In this document: positions 22,830 to 36,035 of the stretch, piece after piece
Position numbering within the stretch: position 1 is the stretch's first letter
Layout of the letters: the number at the start of each line of letters is the position of its first letter
NCBI RefSeq assembly: GCF_016808095.1
Contig: NC_068979.1
Location: forward strand, 21,907,444-21,971,443
Reading direction: 5' to 3'
DNA: 64,000 nt
Source of the DNA: Vigna angularis
Taxonomy: Eukaryota; Streptophyta; Magnoliopsida; Fabales; Fabaceae
Program-made: the position numbers and the translations under genes
Notes under the pieces: model-generated
Databases searched by the model: none
The model's input: only the letters and a program-made list of their open reading frames with translations
What the model was told of the DNA's origin: nothing

Positions 22830-25080
22830 AGAGTGAGGTACGGAAGAGATAGATATCTGTGGGTTTGGTTTGGTTTGGTGACCCAGGGCGTCACTGACAG
22901 CGATGAGCGTTACCAAAAGCTGCTTTATCGTGCTTTTCCTATATATCATTTTATTTTTTATTTTCTTCAAAATAAAAAAAACTTCTCAAATTTCCTTCCT
23001 TTAACAATGCAACAAAATTATAATATAATATCCTATGCGAATAAATATCTCAGACCCCCTGCCTTAAATTCAATGACAAGACAACAGCTTTATTGCTTCT
23101 AATAATTAGGAAATTTTGGATATTTTTTCACATAGTGTAAGATATTTTTTTACAACTCTTTTAACAACTGTTAATTAACTTCTAATCAAAGACTGATTTT
23201 GGAAAATAAGAGTTGCGACTATCCTATTCTAATAGAGAATAAACGAGAAAGTAACAACTGCAGACGTTGTGTCGGTTGTCTGTGTAAATAGAGTAAAGTG
23301 CAAAAAATCATATGAAGTTTTTGTCCAATAAATACTATGGTTTTAATTTGTAAAATAATGCTATTTGATAGATATTTGACCTGAAACATATTTTTTTTTA
23401 ATAAAATAATAATTGTGGCAAGCAGAGAGTTAAGTTTCAACGTCAACATGCTCGTTGCTTGCAAGGGTGTGACGAAGAAAAACAAAAACATATTCATGGT
23501 TGCAAGCAAATATGAATATTTATGAAAAAGTAAATCAAACCAATGCAACTATTGGGAGGCATGGAGGGTTACATTACATACACCTCGCCACTTCTTTTCT
23601 AACGTGGTCTTTCAAAATTTTCTATATAGCTATTAAGACATAATTACTTTTTTTTTTTCAAGTCTAAGGTACAGTTTTCTACAAGTTGTGAGACAGTTTA
23701 GTTGAATTTGATTTATTTAAAATATTTATATAATTGTGTTTTATTACTTTGAATGTACAACATTTCAAGTATGTCGTTTACTATTAGTGTTTTCAAACCA
23801 ATACGAAGATTCATCAAATATAACAAACTACAATGTCCATGTAAACAAAGAAAAGTAAATACAAAAAATTATAATTAAACTGTTCTTTTATTTTAAATTA
23901 GCATTCTCTGATTTTTTTGTCTTGCTCCAAAAAAACAATCGAAACAACTTATATATTATATGTCAGTTTATAGTTTCTATATTTCATTATTAATTATCTG
24001 TCGCTCAAAAGAAGTCTTGAATGAAAGTTATCAGATTTGAAAAACAAAATCTATATAAATATTTCTTCTGAAAATTTTACGCAGTTAGTTTAATTTAAAA
24101 GAAAAATCATAACTTATGCATACAAAACAAACTAAACTGTATAGGCAATAAATATAGCGCCTTTTAAAATAATTTTATTTTAATTTATATAAAAATTGTG
24201 CATGTATATATATATATATATATACATATATATATTACTAGAATATATTCATAAAGAGATCTTTTTATACAGTTTTCATACGCGAGTTTACCAAAAATTA
24301 TGTTGTAATTCTATATATTAAACATTTCAAAGTGTTGGTAATTTATCTTGAACATGTCACTTAATAAATATATAAAAAATGATATACAATTAGAAATGAT
24401 ATTTCGTTAAATTAATCGTTAAATTAATCAATGTGAAAAGGATAAATATATAATATTAGAAAAAATATAAATGGATTTATCTTTAGTCTAATATTGATCG
24501 ATATATTATTGTTAATAGTATTTTCAATCTTCAAATTCAGAAATAAAAATAATAGTATTAACAAAATAATAAATATAAATATTATTATTGTCTCTGGAAC
24601 AAATTATCTAAAGAAAAATATGTCACACTATTGAGAGGGATAAAAGAAAATATTTCAAACGTCACATACAAAACAATAAAATATAAATAATTTAAAATAA
24701 AAAGTTAAAGAAGAAAAGACACAACAATTTTAATATTGGTTAGATTTTTTTTTAAAACGTACACCAGTTTTATTTATCACAATGTCGATGAGATTGTTTC
24801 CTTGTATTGAAATTACATTCCGACCACACTTCAAAAGTGAAAAAATTTCTTGAAAATCTATCAAGAAGATTATATGATTTGATAGAAAACAACGTAAAAA
24901 TTATACACCTATGTCTAATGGAAGAGAGATTCAAATTGCAAACGATGTGAAAAGATGTCACGTCTTATGATGAATATTCCAAAAAAGAAAAAGAGTAAGT
25001 GAACATGTGATGAATGATCTCACTAACGCAGTGTTCGCTTAGAGGGAAAGTATTGTTTAAGCAGTTTTATTAGCGATGAT
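22830..25080. other. AT-rich intergenic region
   Basis: No gene supported. Short open frames on both strands lack recognisable domains. A broken TA tract lies near 24205-24233. Confidence 0.5.
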
Positions 25081-27300
25081 TTGAAGTGAATTTTGTATTC
25101 ACATGCAGAGAAACGCGCAGACGGAAAGGAAATACGGGATGTTGTACTTTTTACTCACCCGCGGATGTGGTGAGATTTGGAGGGATCCAATCGAAAAAGT
25201 CTAAAGTGCCCATGTATATGGAAATAATTCCACTTCCAATGTATTGTGCAATTGAAGGAGCATTGTATTCTGCAAGTGTAATGTTTTATGCCTTGAGTGC
25301 TGACGAAGAGAAAGATGAGGTGATGTTAGTATGAGTGTGTTGTTGTTTAGGCAAGTACTTGTTGTTTTTTCGTTGCAGGGTTGGTGGTAGATGAAGAAGA
25401 TAAGGTTGATGGAAGATGAAGAAGAAAGTGGTTGATGAAGATAACGACTGTTTGAAGCTGAAGATGAAGAAGATGAAACCGTATTCAGTTCCAAGGAACC
25501 CATATTCGGTTCCAGCCGCATGAAGAAGAACAAAGGGAAACTGTATTCGGTTCCCATTGATTGGTATTCGATTCCACGCGTATGAAGAAGAAGAATGAAA
25601 GCTGTATTCGGTTACCATGGGTTCGTATTCTGTTCCCCGTTGTTGAGATAGAAGCATTCCCAAGCTGTGCATTCGGTTCATAGCGCTTCATCCATTCCAA
25701 ACAGCCACCAAATCACACCATTTCCGCTGCCAGCTTCCACCTTACTTCCGCTGATCCAATCTCACGCTGGTCTGTACTAGGTTGCTGCATCTGGACGAAG
25801 CTATCAAGTGGTATTCAAACCCAGGTTCAAGCTGCTGTTGAGAGCTAAATCCAGTTGTTTTGACTTCCTTCACTGTCATTTAATTCCTTTTTTCTGTTTT
25901 GTTTTGAACGTGTTCTGTTCCATCAAATCTGCCATCACTGGTTGCTGTTGTTTTTAGGATTCTGTTGATTTCATTGTTTTCTGTCCATCTTTCTTTGCTT
26001 TGTTGATGCTTTTCATTTTTCAATCGGACCACTTCATATTTGAGTCATTTTTGTTTGATTAGTCTGTCCAGTTTTGTCAAGTCATGTGCATTACTATGCA
26101 TTGCTTTTGATTGTCATTAATTCTGAGTAATCAGCTGCTTATTGCTTTGTTTTGTGGCTCAAGTGAATCTGGAACTGTAAGAACATTTTGTCCATCATCA
26201 AAAGAGCCGTGGAATTCATTGGAATGAGCTCGATGGCAAGTGTGCAATCAGATTTCGAATTTTAAACTCACTTGCATTGCATCTATTTGAAAAAAAAAAT
26301 CTGGTACTGTTTCATTGATTTGAAGCAAATCTGTGAGTTGTTTTTGCTGGTTAACATCAATTGCATACCACATAAGCCATAAAATGCTTAAGCATAGCAT
26401 GGATGCATTGAGAAATTACAGCAGAACCTAAATCTGCAGTAGGCCGATCTGCAGCTTCATTGTTGGGTTAATTTTTATGTTTTAAATCTGGTTTGAGCAC
26501 TTAGATCTTGCTAACCATCCAATACACTGTTCTGCTACTTTGAGCAAGTTTTAAATGTTGTTTTGACGCCAAAACCATTGTCTCAAGTCTGTTTAAAACT
26601 CTGTTTCAAAATTTGGATACTATAGTTGCTTGATTTGGAATGCACATGAACTAAATATGCCAAACTGTTTCATAGATTGAATCTGCCTAGAAAAATCATT
26701 CAAACAATCTTATATTCATCAACCAAACATGTTTGTGCAAAGCTAATCTGATTATAAATTGTTATGTGCATTTTCACTATCCAACTCATCCACTTTTTAA
26801 GCACTTTTCTGGTTCAAATAATTTGCTGTAGCAGAATTTTGCTGTCTTGAAAACTGATTTGGTGCATTGAACATTGTTTGTAAGTTGTAGCAAAAGCTTG
26901 AGTCCATATAAAAGAATTAGAACATTCAAAAGAGTTGGAATGAAATTAAAAAGCTAATTGGATAAGTGCAACAAGTTTCCGAAATCTGAAAGACAGGAAT
27001 TCTGCACCAAACTGCATTGTCATTGAGACATTTTCACAAACAGTTTGTAACATTTGCATTGCACCTTTGATTTGAACTTATCTTCGACTTATGGACTTTT
27101 ATTGCATTGTTAATCCATTCTAGAGCTAATCATTGGATCAATTTGAGGTGCTCGTTGATTGTTACCGATTATTTGCTTGCTCTTTGAGTTCTTGGCTATC
27201 TTGCACACAAGCTGTTTGATAAAAAGGCTTGTGCTGCTGTCAAAGTGCTTAATGTAGATGTAACATAGCCAGACTCCTATACATCCAAGATAACATCATA
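25080..27300. mobile_element. Probable LTR-type repeat of unknown family (non-coding)
   Basis: More GC-rich and less AT-monotonous than its flanks, without a sustained coding frame. It carries a 62 bp tandem array (25482-25667), built like the word fields seen in the three long LTR-like units. No TG...CA pair with a target duplication could be fixed, so the class and ends are guesses. Confidence 0.3.
25482..25667. repeat. 62 bp tandem repeat x3 with GTATTCGGTTCC words
   Basis: Units at 25482-25543, 25544-25604 and 25605-25667. Each holds two copies of the word TATTCGGTTCC (with substitutions) about 21 bp apart and then a GAAGAAGAA-type purine stretch in the first two units. Confidence 0.85.
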
Positions 27301-29041
27301 AGAAGTGGAGTGAATACTTTTTCTAATTCATGTACTTTATTTAACTGAGTTGGACTTCCTCAAGAAAATTACACAATATATAAGTAAAATGGAGGGAGTA
27401 TATTTTTTTTTCTTCATTTTGAGTTATTAAATCATTGGAATAAGTAAAACCTTCCTAATTAGAGAAGTATTGCAACAATTTCAACTCTCTTTTGATAACA
27501 TATCTAAAGTTTTTTTGAAATATATAGTAAAAAATTAGAATGAGTTATTTAGATTCTAAAATTTTGTTAGATTATTTTTAATGTTTATTTTCAGTTATAT
27601 ATAATTCCTGTATATTAATAAATAATTTTATATTAATATAATTATAAATAAAACTTTTATCTAATGTATTATGCTAACTTTGTTTAATTATTTCTTCCTT
27701 TAAAAAATATTCAATTTCACACAGATAAAATCATACCGCTTGGTAATAAATAATATTACAAAAATATTACAATTAAAAATAAATTCATTTTCCTAAAATA
27801 AAATTTTTGTACAATATTAAAATTAATTCTAATAATTAATGTTAATTTTTTACTTTTTATAAACATTTTTATAGTTAAATGTAACATTAACAATTATCAT
27901 TTTATATTACTTTAATAATTAGAAACATTTTGGTAATCTTTAGTTTCTATCAATTATACAAATTTTTTAAATATGTCACATCAATCAAATCCTATACTAA
28001 TTCTTACAAACTTTACTTAAAAACTTTACTTCTAAATCCACCCTCAATTACCTTCAAATCCACTCAAACAAATAACAAAAAAATTACCCTCAAATCCATT
28101 CAATCACTCTCCCCCAAATCATCTCCCACAAATCCTCACATGTGAAGAAAGCATAATTGTGTTCAAGTGAAAATTTCTTAGATAGATTTATGATTAGGAT
28201 AGTATAATTGGACGATCAATTACGAATGAAACGCGTAAAGAAACTATCATCAAATGATAGAAAAATTTAACTAATTAATCAATGATCAGGATAATTAACT
28301 TTAATTTTGAACGATTTAAATATAAAGTATGATTACTAATAATAGAAACATAATTAAGTCCTTATTAATCATAAATTCATTTCAAAATCAATAAATATAG
28401 GTTTGAGGTAGAGCGGTTGATGATTGCATTCATTACATAATTAATATCTAAATTGTGAAACCTTGAACCTATTTTTACATTAGAATGTCTTATGCAGGTA
28501 TACTCGATACGTTATGAAAACGATATAAAATGAAAATTACCAAATAATCCTTCATTATAAAAACAATATAAAATGATTTTTAGATAACTGGAATTTATTT
28601 AAAAATTTATTCAATAAATTTGAGAAAAAAATTAATAATAGTAATAAATAAAGACTACATCTCATTTTTGGTATTAAAAAAATAAATATTTAGATATGAG
28701 TTATTATTATGAAAAAAAGTTTGTTGACATTTTGTATTAATTTTTTATATTAATAATAATTGTAAAAGTTATGTTTTTTAATTTTTAAAAAATATTATTA
28801 TTCTTAAACATCGTTAATTATTATTGTTATGATTAATTTAAAATAACACCGTGAAAAATACCAAGCACAATATATATTGTATAAAATTATGAAGATAGTG
28901 ATAAGAACATTCGTCGTGAAGGAAGATAATGAAAATTTGGCAAGTTCCTAAATTTATAAAGTCATTTGAAAATATTAAAATATATTATGGATGAGTACAT
29001 CAAAAGACATAATATGATGATACATAAAAGTGAAGTCATTG
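27300..29041. other. AT-rich intergenic region
   Basis: No gene supported. At 27391-27402 the word TGGAGGGAGTAT resembles the terminus of a Stowaway MITE, but no partner terminus was found. Confidence 0.45.
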
Positions 29042-30134
29042 ATACTTGTCAGGCCTCGTAGTTAAGCAACCAAACCCACCTGTCAAATCTCATTTATTAT
29101 ACTCAAAACCCTGCTCAGAACCATTAAAACGTACTTAGAAACCCTCTGAGCGGACGCCAGGTGTCAATAAACGAGGATCCGAAATTCAGTTAGTGGGATG
29201 CAGGTGTCAGCAGGAGAACGGACGTTCGTTTTTAAACAAAACTGAACTTTCTGAAATCCGCGTCACTCTTCTGCATGCACCTTCGCCATTCCAAAACCCT
29301 GACTTTCCATTTCTCCTACTTCTCTCTAGAAACTCTCCCTTCTCTCTACTGAAACTCACCCTTTCTCTTCTCCGTTCATCATTCAGAAACCATAGAAGTA
29401 CTCCCGGCGTCGTAAGCTTCAATTTGGACCGAACAGATCCAGATTCTGAAACTGGTAAGTTCTCGTCCCTTGTCATTCGTTCTGGGTTACATGCAAAACC
29501 AAGTTTTGGTTGCATGCCGGGGTATAATCTAAATTCTTCCTTATTTTTATGATTAGACTTAGTCGGAGGAATTAAGGAAAATTGTTGAGGGTAGAAAGTT
29601 GTAGTCGGACGAACCAAAATCCTACTCTTAGGACGTTCACCACCGATCCAGGTAAGGGGAGCTTATTTGATTTAATTCATATGTTGTGTTTTGTATGAAC
29701 GACCGCTGTTTGATTGAATGAATATGGTGTATGCTGGTTGATCTGTATAATGATGTTTGATTTGTATAAATGTGAAAATGAGTTATGAATTTCGAAGTAT
29801 GAATTATTAATGTGGATGCTATAAAGTCTGAAAATTTATATTTGATATGAAGTATAAAAGTATGAATTGGTATGTTGAAAAACTTAAGTTGAAAATAGTT
29901 GCAAAATTTGAATATGAACTTCTTACTATGATTATGTACGTTCGTCATCGAACGGTCCTCTACCGTTCGGTTTTCTAGTAAATTGGTTAAAAATGGAATT
30001 CTTTCATTTGGAAAGAACTCTGATCGAGAACGAGCGTCCTCATGTGAAAATACTATCTTGGAGCGTTCGGCTCAGAATAGTCGTACCCTAATCTTCGAAA
30101 TAAAGTAATATATATATCTTGTACTTTAAGATTT

Positions 30135-30239
30135 GTAGCGCTCGGTCTTACACCTAGCGTTCGTAACAAGTAGCGCTCGGTCTTACACCTAGCGTACGTC
30201 ATAAGTAGTGCTCGATCTTATACCGAACGCTCGGATTCG
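30135..30239 (+). repeat. 35 bp tandem repeat x3 inside LTR-like unit ii
   Basis: Units 30135-30169, 30170-30204 and 30205-30239 each begin GTAG(C/T)GCTCG and contain TCTTA(C/T)ACC. The first two are nearly identical; the third has diverged. Confidence 0.85.
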
Positions 30240-30558
30240 TCTTTAAATATCATACGTGTGGAAATAGCGTACGTTCAAATTCAGTAAAATCCTCTTACCG
30301 CGTTCGGTCATAGACTGACAGTCGGTCTCTAAAATAGAATTATTCTCGTTATGGTTCTGAAATCGTCTTGAGGTGGCTTTATCCATTGGATCTGGTCTAG
30401 AGTCTTTGAACTTAAATTATTCCTTGAGTATTGATCTAATCCTCCGAGAGTCAGTTCATTCAACTTATTCAAATGGTAAATGACGTTCGTAAAAAATGAT
30501 GTGTATTTGTAGTTGAATTTATTCTGCTCTTGAACTAAGGTTTCTCGTTCTTTTCTTC

Positions 30559-30591
30559 ACGTTCGTCCTCATTATAAAGAGGACTGAACGT
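30559..30591. repeat. Inverted repeat (hairpin) inside LTR-like unit ii
   Basis: ACGTTCGTCCTC and GAGGACTGAACGT face each other across the loop ATTATAAA; 12 pairs with one bulged base. Confidence 0.8.
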
Positions 30592-31466
30592 TCGTTATTT
30601 TGAGAACTTGGATTGGAAGATGAAAATGAAAATAAAGTGAAAAAATATAAATAATGAACAGTATATGAGATGAATAAATGATGGTGGATTTTGAACGAGC
30701 GTTCCAGGGAGGAACGACTCTAGGCATTGAATATGGGAAGTTTGTATAGTATGAACGTGGTAAAGCTACTGATGGCAGTTCATCCTGATGTTCCGTGAGT
30801 GCTCGTCCTCACGTAGAGGAGGGTGGGTCATGTGTGGGAACGGCAGGAGGTCCTAGTCCTTAGGAGTACTTTGGACTGATAGGGCTAACCTCGGGTGGCA
30901 GCTGTTGAGTGTTCCCAGTTACTACATCACCCAGGTGCACGAGCGCCTGTAGATACACAGATTCATACAGTCTGGACGGTCTGTCTAATGAGAGTTTTGG
31001 ATGGTTGTATGTGTTGAGATATTCTTGTATTGTTGGTATGTTTAATTTATATGTTGATGCATGAATTAAATTACTTAAGCTTACCCTGTGTTCTTTCCTT
31101 GTGTTGTCTCGTCCTTGTACGTCCGTCTTGTCATTGCGATGATCATCCGTGTGGATGTGAGCAGAAGGAGACGCCCTGTTGGAAGAAGTGATTGAAGAGG
31201 AGAACCTGGTGGATGTTGAAGTTAAGGCCGAGCTTTAGTTCGGTTAATATTAGATGTTAGCTGTTTCGTTTTGATCGTTCGGTAGTTGGTTTTGTAAACC
31301 GTTCGATTCAGACTCTTCTTATTGTAGTTAAATTGTATTTAACTCTGTACTTAACGCCTTTCCGCTTTTGAACGTTAATATTAGTGTAAGACTGCACTGT
31401 TTGATTATGAAATGTAATTAATTTTATTATATGGTGATTACTGTATTTTTGGGATGTTACAATACT

Positions 31467-33455
31467 CATAATATGTTTTGTATGTGATGGGTGTAAACAA
31501 AGGAAGTGATAACATTTTAGTTATCCGTAATTTTCATTGTTGATAATAACTGAAATTTGATTTGCTGAATATTAAAATGAAATGCTTAGGACTGATTTGT
31601 CTTAATAAAAAAGGATATTTCTTCGTTTAATAGTTATAAGTTGACTTTCAACAAGGGTAAATATTTATTCTTCAAGATGATTTGTTTTCTCTTCGAATTC
31701 ATCTAAGTTGAAGACATATAAATGAAAATCAAAATAAAAATTGTTAAGATATCATACAACATGAAATTAAATTGAAGTGATTTAAATGTAATATGTAGAA
31801 AAATTGAATGATACAAATGAGTGAAAATAGTCCTTAATATCATTCAGTTTGTCAAATGCAATCCTAGAACACTATCTAACATATAAAAAAAAAATGAAAA
31901 TATTATATTTAAAACACTATACCATTCATCTTTAAAGTTTTGCAATCAAAATATATCAAATTGAGATAAACATGAATTTCAATTTTGCATAAATAATAAC
32001 ATATTTAACATTGTTATAATGATTTATTAAAAAATTATATTTTATCATACAAGTTTATACGTATTATAAATAATTTAAATACTTACTATTTTATTTTTCA
32101 AAAATATAGAAAACAATTTTCTAAATATATAATATTCTAAAAATTAGTCAATGGATGATCCAACATAATTAAGTTTTTAATTTTGGAGAGAGAAAATGAG
32201 TACAACCTAATTTCATTTAATGAAAAATTACATTAAAGTGAACCCTATCATATACATTTGCAACTTGAGTGGTAGGGAAGAAAGTAAAAAGAAGTAGAAG
32301 AAGAAGAATGAAGAAAGTTATGCATTGAATGAATAAATAAATATGGTAGAAGAAGACATGGAATGGATGGAGATGTGTTAGTAATACTGATAGCATCACT
32401 GTCACCATCTCCATAGATACGATATATGCCGTCTCAACTTCAAATACTTTCTTACTTCCTTTTGCCTCCTTCATCTATTTTCTCACTTTACAACAGCCGC
32501 CTTTCATTTTCATTGCTCAAAACTTTACCATTATATTATTTTTTTAATGGTAAGATATAATCAGCACGTGCTATATTTCTTATATCCAAAGAGTACATAT
32601 ATTTAAATGGGTAAAATTAAAATAAAATAATTTTGTTAATTCTTAACATAATAATTTTGTTTCTTAGTGTGTAATAATTAGTGTTATCCAGAAGCGAGGA
32701 GTACGTAGCTGGAGCAAGTGGACTAGGGAAAAGAAACAACATTGGAGTATGGTTATCCTCTGTAAGTGATTATTGATAATTGGATTTGGGACTAAATAAA
32801 GGATGGTTTATGTAACAGTTTTTGGATCCAGAGAGCTATTTGGATGAGATTAGATGAGCATCTATGAGATTTTTTTTTGTATATCTTAATGTTGGGACCA
32901 TTTCACTTCAGTGCCAAATCCATGGAATCCAAGCAGTATATGATGCTGCTTCCACTTCCCCTAACTCTTTAATATCAACACCCACCTAAATATGCTATTC
33001 ATTATGCTACTTTATATAATTATTCTCTTTCATTCTTTTATTTCTTTATACCTATCGATACACTACAACTCAAATCAAATTTTATATGTGTGCGCTTTTT
33101 CATCATATTTACAATTACAAATCTTTTTTCTTTCTGCTGCGTATTGTCCATCGAACTTTTCGATAATTTTTCTCATATTTTATCTCGTGTTTTAAATTGA
33201 TCAATATGCAATCCACAACAAAGTTAACAAGAGATATAGGAGACTTTTGAAATAAAATAAAAATTTAAATATGCTTTTAGTTTTAAGCTTTTATATGCAA
33301 AATTAAAATTCATCTATATTTTAAACTTTATAAACTTTGATATAAATTGATTTTCATATTCTAAAGTCCTTATGACTATAATATTAATTTTTATCTATTT
33401 TATGTATTTGTTTATGTGAATAAAATTAATCATTTCTTAACTTTTATCTTGTTTA
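31467..33455. other. AT-rich intergenic region
   Basis: No gene supported; open frames here are short and lack domains. Confidence 0.5.
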
Positions 33456-33515
33456 TGTTGGGTTATTGGACTCCCTTCCTATGTGGAGAATAGGCCCAAA
33501 TAATGTGAACATTTA

Positions 33516-36035
33516 TGTAAAGACCTGAAAAATAGAGTGTTATAGAGCATATATGTGTGTTAAAATAATGAGACAAATTATTTTACTTTAAAATAATCTT
33601 ATAATATAAATAGAATTTTATAAACACTTTTCATTATTCTAAGAACATTTCATCTCTCTAGAACTCTATTCCTCGGAGTTATTTGACTTCTTTCTACAAT
33701 TTCTCTATGTTGAGTTATCTGTTCGACGATCAGGAGGTGCCTAGGCGATCCTGGCGTTGAGGGATTCGTTTTGGACCGATCAATTTAGTGTTCTTCAGCT
33801 AGTAAGTGGTTTCCATTGTTGTCCGTTCTTCACTGGACTGTGAGCATGCAATGTTTCTGTATTGCATGTGGTTAACAGTTCTTCCTTCCATTTTCTAGCT
33901 CAATTTAGGTTCTAAGTGTTGTTCTCTATCACCAATTGGTGAGTTGTAGGTTTCTGTTGAGTTTCCTTGTGTTGCAAGTCAACTGTCGGTGCATCTCTAT
34001 GAGCAGGACTGGTATCTCTGAGGTAAGGAGAGCTAGCTACTGTATTAAATTGTTTTATGACTTGTATATATGTTTAATGTGGTAGTATTTTACTGCTTAG
34101 GACTAAATTGTCAGTTTTAGGGTAATGTGAATTGAATGTGTTGAAAGGGTGAAATTATGAAACTGTAATGTGTGGTTGATGAACTGTTTTGGATGAATCT
34201 AAGTGCTGTAATTGTGCAAGTTGGATTAATGTGAGTAATTTGTTGTGGTAGTGAGGAGGTATGAAGTGAAGTGGTTTGAGCTTGTTTAGAGTCAATTTAG
34301 AGGAAGTGAGGTAGTGAATTTAAGTATTAGAGGTCAAGTGTTGTTAGAGGCTGCTGGGGTAGTTTAGACAGGTCATTTGTGACTTGTTTGAGTCATCAAA
34401 CTGGTTAAAATCAAGTTCAAAGTGGTAAATTAGGATTTGGGTCTGTAAGTTGATGAAATTGAGGTTTTAGAGTGGGATTTGATGCATAAACACTTTAGAT
34501 TGAGGTTAGGAAGGTCTAGAATCACTTAGTCAAGTCTAATTAACAATATACAACGAATTAGGAGTGTTAGAAGTTGGGAGAGTTGAGTGGAATTGGTAAA
34601 GAGTGGTTGAGTTGCATAATTCTGCAGAATTTCATTCTGCAGATTATGTAGACTCGTTGTGCGAATGGATTCGCATAGCGAGTCACCTTGGCGAGGTGTT
34701 CTCTGCCACGGCACTTGCATAGCGATGGATGCGCTGTGCGAGTGGATTGAGAGGGTTGCTCTCCGTTTGTAAATCCGCATAGCGAATCAAATCGCTATGC
34801 GACTGGTTGGGGTATGGAACCATTATTCTTTTTATTCGAACAACGAGTGGGTCTCGCTCTGCGAGTGTTTAGGAAGCTTGAGTCTCTGTCTGAGGTTCTC
34901 GCATAGCGAGTTGGGACGTTATGCGAGGGGTTGAGGTCTGGTACATTTCACAATTTATTCGCATAACGAGTTTAGTCGCTATGCGAGGGATTAATAAGAA
35001 TTGGTCTCTGTTTAAGGACTTCGCAAGGTGAGTTAGGTCGCTGTGCGAGAAGCTTATAGCTTCGCTGTTTGAAGGTGTGCGCTATGCGAGGGGTTCAGTT
35101 CTAGTTCATTTCTCTTGTGATCTTAAGTTGTTTTAAATGAACATTGAGTGTTGTATGAAGTAAGTTGAAGTTGTATCATGTAATATCAGTGGTTATTGAT
35201 GTGTGTTGTATTTAAAAGTTTAAAGTTCAAGTATGGTTAATGGACGTAATTCCATGATCCTCAAGGAGAGGAGACATGGTGGTGCCCTATGTTGTGATTC
35301 AAAGTGAAATCTCTAGTTGAGATTCAAGTAAGTTTAGAATGGATGCAGGAGCTTAGTCTTGGGGGTTATCCTGAAACTCCAATGGTCTTTCATTCTCAAG
35401 TAGAGAGGATTGATCCATGTCGTGAGGAGTAGCAGGAGGTCATAGTCTTGGGTGCTTCCAGTATGGCCCAAGGTGAGTGATAACGGACTAACCTCGTGAG
35501 TGTGGTAGGGTGAAACCCATTGGCAACGGCTTTGTAAAGCAGTAGAAGCCACCACGAGTGCACGACCTGACATAGCTCGACAATCATTCTAAGTCCAGAC
35601 AGTCAAAGTCAGTGTGGCGTTATGTGTGAAGGGTTTAAGTGATGTGAATGAATAATATGCTTGTATGAAGTTAAATAAATTGATGTATGATTAATCTTTG
35701 TTTAAACTAGCTTACCCTGTTGTGTGCTTGTATTTTGTATGTTCTGGTGTTCTTCTTTGCAATGACCATCCTTTGGATGTGAGCAGCGGAAGAAAAGGTC
35801 TCTCTAGAGCAAGCATTGGATGGAGGTGATGCTCCTGAGTAGTTGATTGAGTTCAGTAGGGCCTTGTGTATAGTTTTGAATAGTCTTCAGTCTGTATATA
35901 AAGTTTTAAATTTATAGTTTTTTTTGGATGATTGTAAAGATATCACTTTATACTTTAGATGGATTATTATATTATTTAATCATTCATGCAGTTTTTCTGT
36001 AATATAGTCTATACTATATATTTTGGGATGTTACA
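33516..36035 (+). mobile_element. Long LTR-like unit iii, solo LTR nested in a copia LTR
   Basis: Begins TGTAAAGACC and ends GGGATGTTACA, 2520 bp. Flanks ATTTA (33511-33515) and CTTTA (36036-36040) are a 5 bp target duplication with one change; the uninterrupted sister LTR at 38002 reads GGACCTTTAGG at this point, so the empty site is present in the same window. No coding region. Its centre holds the CGCATAGCGA/TCGCTATGCG array (34651-35090). Confidence 0.88.
34651..35090. repeat. Array of CGCATAGCGA / TCGCTATGCG inverted words
   Basis: At least seven imperfect pairs of the word and its complement, 4-8 bases apart, with pairs repeating roughly every 50-90 bp. The best pair (34776-34785 with 34792-34801) is a perfect 10 bp hairpin with a 6-base loop. 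An unpaired word closes the array near 35079-35090. Confidence 0.88.

Larger units (their letters stand above)
29047..31461 (+). mobile_element. Long LTR-like unit ii, probable solo LTR
   Basis: Begins TGTCAGGCC and ends GGGATGTTACA, flanked by a perfect 5 bp target duplication ATACT (29042-29046 and 31462-31466). 2415 bp without credible coding capacity. Its 5' part differs from the other two units, but its 3' part shares their modules (AGGAGGTC-TAGTC block near 30829-30861; GCTTACCCTGTG to GTGAGCAG module near 31078-31170). The middle is full of CGTTCG/CGAACG words. A single LTR between target duplications indicates loss of the internal region by LTR-LTR recombination; a complete large non-autonomous element is the alternative. 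Confidence 0.75.

Noticed and set aside
22414..22970. Other frames of 96-116 codons around the small membrane protein gene
   Set aside because: They run into the intron or the promoter; only the spliced frame from 22704 keeps the family sequence.
27391..27402. Stowaway-like terminus TGGAGGGAGTAT
   Set aside because: No inverted partner or TA target duplication could be found.
29193..29617. Overlapping frames of 119 and 136 codons on opposite strands
   Set aside because: Both lie inside the solo LTR at 29047-31461, at least the plus-strand frame starts with GTG rather than ATG, and neither shows domains.
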